Part shown: positions 6,499-9,943 of the stretch, one piece after another
Numbering within the stretch: the first letter of the stretch is position 1
How the letters are laid out: each line of letters begins with the position of its first letter
Source: Acidobacteriota bacterium
GTDB taxonomy: Bacteria > Acidobacteriota > Terriglobia > Terriglobales > Acidobacteriaceae
Direction of reading: 5' to 3'
Assembly (NCBI GenBank): GCA_021778815.1
Contig: JAJYBW010000103.1
Location: 1 to 9,943, forward strand
Length of the DNA stretch: 9,943 nt
The notes under the pieces: generated by a model
The model's database searches: none
What the model saw: only the letters and a program-made list of their open reading frames with translations
What the model was told of the DNA's origin: nothing
Made by a program: the position numbers and the translations under genes

Positions 6499-7706
6499 CG
6501 CACGTTCTCCAGGTGCTTCTTCAGGTGCGTGAGGGTGCGCGCAGGCAAGCCAAGAATGCGAATAAATCCAGCAGCATCTTTTTGGTCGTAGCTATCGCCC
6601 ATGGTGAAGGACGACAACTCCGGCGAGTAGAGAGCGAACTCACTGGCACGACCTGCGATGCTGACGTTGCCTTTATAGAGTGCCAGCTTCACCGTACCGG
6701 TCACGCTTTTCTGCGTGGTTGCGACAAAACCATCCAGAGCTTCGCGCAGCGGCGTGAACCACAGCCCGAAATAAACCAGTTCGGCATACTTCAGAGCGAT
6801 CTGCTGCTTGTAATGCTTCACTTCACGCTCGAGTGTCATTGCTTCCAGTTCGCGATGTGCGGCCATCAGCAGTGTTCCGCCGGGTGTTTCATAAATGCCG
6901 CGACTCTTGATGCCGACAAAGCGGTTTTCGACCAGGTCGATGCGACCGACCGCGTTGCGGGCTGCGATTTCATTCAGCAGTTCCAGCAATTGCACCGGCT
7001 CGAGACGCATGCCGTTCACTGACACAGGATTCCCTTGTTCGAATCCAATCTCTACGGTTTCGGTGCGATCGGGAGCATCCTGCGGCGAACGAGTCCATAC
7101 CCAGGTGCTCTCCAACGGGGCGTTGCCGGCATCTTCCAATTCGCCGCCTTCATGACTGATGTGCCACAAATTACGATCGCGCGAATGGATCTTGGTGCGG
7201 CTTTGTTCCACCTGGATGCCGTGCGCTTCGGCGTAATCCAGACAATCTTCGCGCGACTTCAAATCCCATTCGCGCCAGGGAGCGATGATCTTCAGTTCCG
7301 GTGCTAGGGCTTGATAGGCATGCTCAAACCGAACCTGATCGTTTCCTTTTCCGGTGGACCCGTGCGACAGCGCATCGGCGCCCTCGGCGAGCGCCACCTC
7401 GACTTGATGTTTGGCGATGACGGGTCGCGCCATCGACGTGCCGAGTAGATATTTGTCCTCGTAGACCGCACCCGCGCGCACCGTCGGGAATACATAGTCC
7501 GTCAAAAATTCTTCGCGAAGATCCAGCACAACAGCCTTTTTCGCGCCGGTGGCATAGGCCTTGGCCTTCACCGCGTCCAGATCTTCTCCCTGTCCAACAT
7601 CCGCGATCATCGCGATCACATCCATGCCATAGTTTTCATTCAGCCAGGGAATAATGATGGACGTATCGAGGCCGCCGGAATATGCCAACACAACTTTCTT
7701 TGCCAT
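6495..7706 (-). CDS. argG: Argininosuccinate synthase
   Basis: ArgG joins citrulline and aspartate with ATP to give argininosuccinate, AMP and pyrophosphate, in the cytosol. The 403-residue length is standard for the bacterial type I form. The N-type ATP-pyrophosphatase P-loop is AYSGGLDTS (8-16). Further conserved segments are DVGQGEDL (36-43), LLGTSMARP (87-95), HGSTGKGNDQVRFE (115-128, ATP/citrulline/aspartate contacts) and WREWDLKSRED (144-154). The ATG at 7704-7706 has a textbook AAGGAG (7713-7718) 6 bases upstream. It lies 24 bases after argF and touches argH, so it is the middle gene of the operon. No frame damage or unusual residues are seen. Confidence 0.98.
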   Translation of the reverse strand: MAKKVVLAYSGGLDTSIIIPWLNENYGMDVIAMIADVGQGEDLDAVKAKAYATGAKKAVVLDLREEFLTDYVFPTVRAGAVYEDKYLLGTSMARPVIAKHQVEVALAEGADALSHGSTGKGNDQVRFEHAYQALAPELKIIAPWREWDLKSREDCLDYAEAHGIQVEQSRTKIHSRDRNLWHISHEGGELEDAGNAPLESTWVWTRSPQDAPDRTETVEIGFEQGNPVSVNGMRLEPVQLLELLNEIAARNAVGRIDLVENRFVGIKSRGIYETPGGTLLMAAHRELEAMTLEREVKHYKQQIALKYAELVYFGLWFTPLREALDGFVATTQKSVTGTVKLALYKGNVSIAGRASEFALYSPELSSFTMGDSYDQKDAAGFIRILGLPARTLTHLKKHLENVR

Positions 7707-7730
7707 GTGAAACTCCTTTTTCGAATCTTG

Positions 7731-8840
7731 TTAGTAGGACGATTGTGTCGAACGCTTCCGGGGGACGCGAGTGAAAGGCCGCACGTCTTCAAGGTGCGAG
7801 CCGGTTGTGTCAGTCTGCGGCGCGGCGTCCAGCAACAGCAGAAGGATGGCTTTCTGGACATGCATCCGATTCTCCGCCTGATCGAAAACGATGGACTGCG
7901 CGCTATCCATCACCTCATCGGTGACTTCGTTGCCTCGGCGCGCCGGCAGACAGTGCATGAACACAGCGTGCGGCGCTGCCACCGACATCATTTGGCTGTT
8001 GACCTGGTAGGAGGCAAAGATTCGCTGGCGCAATTCCGCTTCGCTTTCCTGTCCCATGCTGGCCCACTGATCGGTGTAGATGGCATCCGCGCCAGAGACA
8101 GCCTCGCTTGGATCATTCACGCAGGCGACAGTACCCGCCGGAACATCTTCAGCATTTACAGCTAGCGTTTCGGCTGCCGCAAGGAATTCCGCCTTCGGCT
8201 CATAGCCCTTGGGCGAGGCCAGCGTAATGTTGGCACCCGTCAACACCGCTGTCAGCAGCAGCGAGTTGGCAACATTATTGCCGTCGCCAACATAGGCCAG
8301 GCGCAGGCCGCGCAGATCCCCGAAGCGCTCTTCCAACGTGAATATGTCAGCAAGAGCCTGGCAGGGATGTTCAATGTCGCTCAACGCATTCACCACCGGT
8401 ACGCGCGCAAACCGCGCCATCTCCGTGATCGTTTCGTGGCTGAAAGTACGCAGCACAATTACGTCGATCCAGCGCTCCAGGTTATGGGCTACGTCGGCCA
8501 GCGTTTCCCGCTCGCCCAGGCGCGAGCCCTTCTGGTCGATAAAAATCGCGGAGCCGCCGAGCGTGTTGATGCCGGTTTCAAACGTCATCCGCGTGCGTAG
8601 CGAATCCTTCTCAAAGAACATCACCAGCTGCTTGGCTGCGAGCGCCTGGCGGTAGAGTTCCGGTCGCGCTTTCACGGCATGGGCAGTATCCAGAATCAGT
8701 CGTACTTCGGCGGCGCTCAAGTCGCGGATGGAACAAAGGTCGCGGCCCGCAAGCGTGTTCGGTCGCTTGGCGGCGGAAAGGGAAATGGAATCGTCCTGCG
8801 CGAGTGCAGTCGACTTCATTGCATAGGATTTAGGGGTCAT
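7731..8840 (-). CDS. argF: Ornithine carbamoyltransferase
   Basis: ArgF makes citrulline from ornithine and carbamoyl phosphate. Carbamoyl-phosphate contacts are SLRTR (80-84, the Leu variant of STRTR) and HPCQ (158-161). The ornithine-binding loop is DQWASMGQE (257-265) and the catalytic HCLPARRG lies at 296-303. The D-x-W-x-SMG loop points to ornithine rather than acetyl- or succinylornithine, which agrees with argJ being present. The protein is 369 residues against about 305-330 usually: about 30 residues precede the first conserved segment (RDLCSIRDLS) and about 28 polar residues follow the last helix (HVQKAILLLLLD). The ATG at 8838-8840 overlaps the argD stop as ATGA and has AAGGAG (8848-8853) 7 bases upstream, which favours it over the in-frame ATG seven codons later. 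Confidence 0.97.
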   Translation of the reverse strand: MTPKSYAMKSTALAQDDSISLSAAKRPNTLAGRDLCSIRDLSAAEVRLILDTAHAVKARPELYRQALAAKQLVMFFEKDSLRTRMTFETGINTLGGSAIFIDQKGSRLGERETLADVAHNLERWIDVIVLRTFSHETITEMARFARVPVVNALSDIEHPCQALADIFTLEERFGDLRGLRLAYVGDGNNVANSLLLTAVLTGANITLASPKGYEPKAEFLAAAETLAVNAEDVPAGTVACVNDPSEAVSGADAIYTDQWASMGQESEAELRQRIFASYQVNSQMMSVAAPHAVFMHCLPARRGNEVTDEVMDSAQSIVFDQAENRMHVQKAILLLLLDAAPQTDTTGSHLEDVRPFTRVPRKRSTQSSY

Positions 8841-9943
8841 GCGTGAGCTCCTTGCACTGCGGCTGAAAGATTCGCAGCGGATGCGCTGGACAAAATCTGA
8901 TCCAGTGCTTGTATTGCCTGGTCAATATGTTTTGGCTCGACGATGAATGGCGGTAAGAACCGCAACACTGTCTCGCTGGTTCGATTGATGATGATGTGGC
9001 GCTCAAGCATCTGCGCGGCTACATGCTTCGCCAGTTCGGCATTCGCAAGTTCCATCCCCAGCATCAATCCTTTGCCGCGCACTTCCACAACGGCGGAGTG
9101 ACGCGCAGCTAAAGTCTGCAATTGTTCGAAGAAATATTTGCCCGTCCTGCGGATGTGATCCAGCAGGTTGTCGCGACGCATGGTGTCGATGACCGCGATT
9201 GCGACAGCGCAGGCGAGTGGACCGCCCCCAAATGTGGTGCCGTGCATGCCAGGGGAAAGCGCACGCGCAGCCTCTTCCGTGCATAGCATCGCGCCAATTG
9301 GGATTCCGCCGCCGAGCGGCTTCGCCAATGTGGTCACATCGGGTAGGATGCCGTAGTGCTGATAAGCGCACCACTCACCGGTGCGGCCAAGCCCGCTTTG
9401 GATTTCGTCGGCCAACAACAATGCGCCCGTTTGCTGAGTCAAGCGTCGCGCCGCCGCGAAAAATTCTTTTGATACAGGGCGGATGCCGCCTTCTCCCTGT
9501 ACCGGCTCCAAACAAACGGCACAAACTTCTTCAGAGAATTTCGCTTCCAGATCGGCAATGTCGTCGAAGCGCACAAACTCAACGCCAGCCAGCAGCGGTT
9601 CAAACGGCTTGCGGTAATTCGGCTTATGGGTCGTTGAGACAGAGCCCATGGTGCGTCCATGAAAGCTGTGCTCCAACGCCAAAATTTTCGTTCCTAATGG
9701 ATGGCCTTCGGACCGGCGCAAGGTCGCGTAGGCACGCGCCAGCTTCAACGCAGCCTCCCATGCCTCGGTGCCGCTGTTGCAGAAAAAGACTCGATCCAGT
9801 CCCGTCATCTCCGTCAGTCGCAGCGCAAGTTCTGCCTGCCCCGGGTGGTAAAAGAGGTTGGACGTGTGGATGAGCTTTCGGCTCTGCTCCTCGATGGCGG
9901 CAAGAACTGCGGGATGAGCGTACCCAAGTCCGCACACACCGAT
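8837..9943 (-). CDS. argD: Acetylornithine aminotransferase, N-terminus beyond window edge
   Basis: A PLP-dependent class III aminotransferase that interconverts N-acetylglutamate semialdehyde and N-acetylornithine using glutamate; many members also act on succinyldiaminopimelate in lysine synthesis. The window holds 368 codons, lacking about 25-40 N-terminal residues. Numbered from the window edge, motifs are CNSGTEA (55-61, PLP phosphate), HSFHGRTMGS (92-101), EPVQGEGGIRP (146-156), LLADEIQSGLGRTG (176-189, with the Asp that holds the PLP ring nitrogen), TLAKPLGGGIPIGA (205-218, with the Schiff-base Lys208) and HGTTFGGGPLACA (234-246). The frame is open to the right edge, so the real start is upstream. 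The stop overlaps the argF start. Gene order makes ArgD more likely than an ornithine or 4-aminobutyrate aminotransferase. Confidence 0.94.
   Translation of the reverse strand: MGVCGLGYAHPAVLAAIEEQSRKLIHTSNLFYHPGQAELALRLTEMTGLDRVFFCNSGTEAWEAALKLARAYATLRRSEGHPLGTKILALEHSFHGRTMGSVSTTHKPNYRKPFEPLLAGVEFVRFDDIADLEAKFSEEVCAVCLEPVQGEGGIRPVSKEFFAAARRLTQQTGALLLADEIQSGLGRTGEWCAYQHYGILPDVTTLAKPLGGGIPIGAMLCTEEAARALSPGMHGTTFGGGPLACAVAIAVIDTMRRDNLLDHIRRTGKYFFEQLQTLAARHSAVVEVRGKGLMLGMELANAELAKHVAAQMLERHIIINRTSETVLRFLPPFIVEPKHIDQAIQALDQILSSASAANLSAAVQGAHA

Noticed and set aside
7731..8840. ArgF as an acetyl- or succinylornithine carbamoyltransferase
   Set aside because: The SMG ornithine loop (DQWASMGQE) and HCLPARRG fit ornithine carbamoyltransferase, and the presence of argJ supplies free ornithine.
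1..9943. tRNA, rRNA, CRISPR, insertion sequence, defence or prophage elements
   Set aside because: No clover-leaf signatures, regularly spaced repeats, transposase motifs or phage-like genes were seen; coding sequence fills almost all of the window.

Overview
The window reads as ordinary bacterial chromosome, mildly GC-rich and densely packed. It carries most of an arginine biosynthesis cluster next to a few genes of less obvious purpose. The protein families and gene order (argD-argF-argG-argH plus a short N-acetylglutamate synthase-like protein, a glycoamylase-family secreted protein and a lone divergent E1-alpha protein) suggest a soil bacterium of the Acidobacteriota (Terriglobia). That assignment is inferred from family resemblance only. 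No rRNA, tRNA, CRISPR array, insertion sequence or phage gene was found.

Right half (4518 to the right edge, minus strand): a tightly packed operon transcribed right to left, argD (5' end off the window), argF, argG, argH and a GNAT N-acetyltransferase. argD/argF overlap by 4 bases (ATGA), argF and argG are 24 bases apart, argG/argH overlap by 4 bases (GTGA) or are 2 bases apart depending on the argH start, and argH overlaps the GNAT gene by 14 bases. Together they supply N-acetylglutamate, acetylornithine, citrulline, argininosuccinate and arginine. argB and argC are not in the window; the likeliest place is upstream of argD, beyond the right edge.

Centre (3704-4498, plus strand): a stand-alone ABC ATPase. 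It ends 19 bases from the end of the arg operon and begins 19 bases from the divergently transcribed argJ, so it is squeezed between the two arginine loci with almost no non-coding DNA on either side.

Left half (minus strand): argJ (2437-3684) supplies the acetyl-recycling step that links acetylornithine to ornithine. A 314-base stretch (2123-2436) follows with short palindromes, one weak hairpin and only doubtful small ORFs. Next comes an orphan, divergent pyruvate/branched-chain dehydrogenase E1-alpha-like protein (1130-2122) whose thiamine-diphosphate motif and histidine-bearing active-site loop look degraded. The left edge holds a secreted glycoamylase/GH144-type protein with an apparent TTG start and Tat-like signal, cut off by the window.

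No clearly new multi-gene system is visible. The most interesting single object is the E1-alpha-like protein, which may be a pseudo-enzyme. The tight packing of the ABC gene between two arginine loci and the cysteine cluster of the GNAT protein are secondary points.
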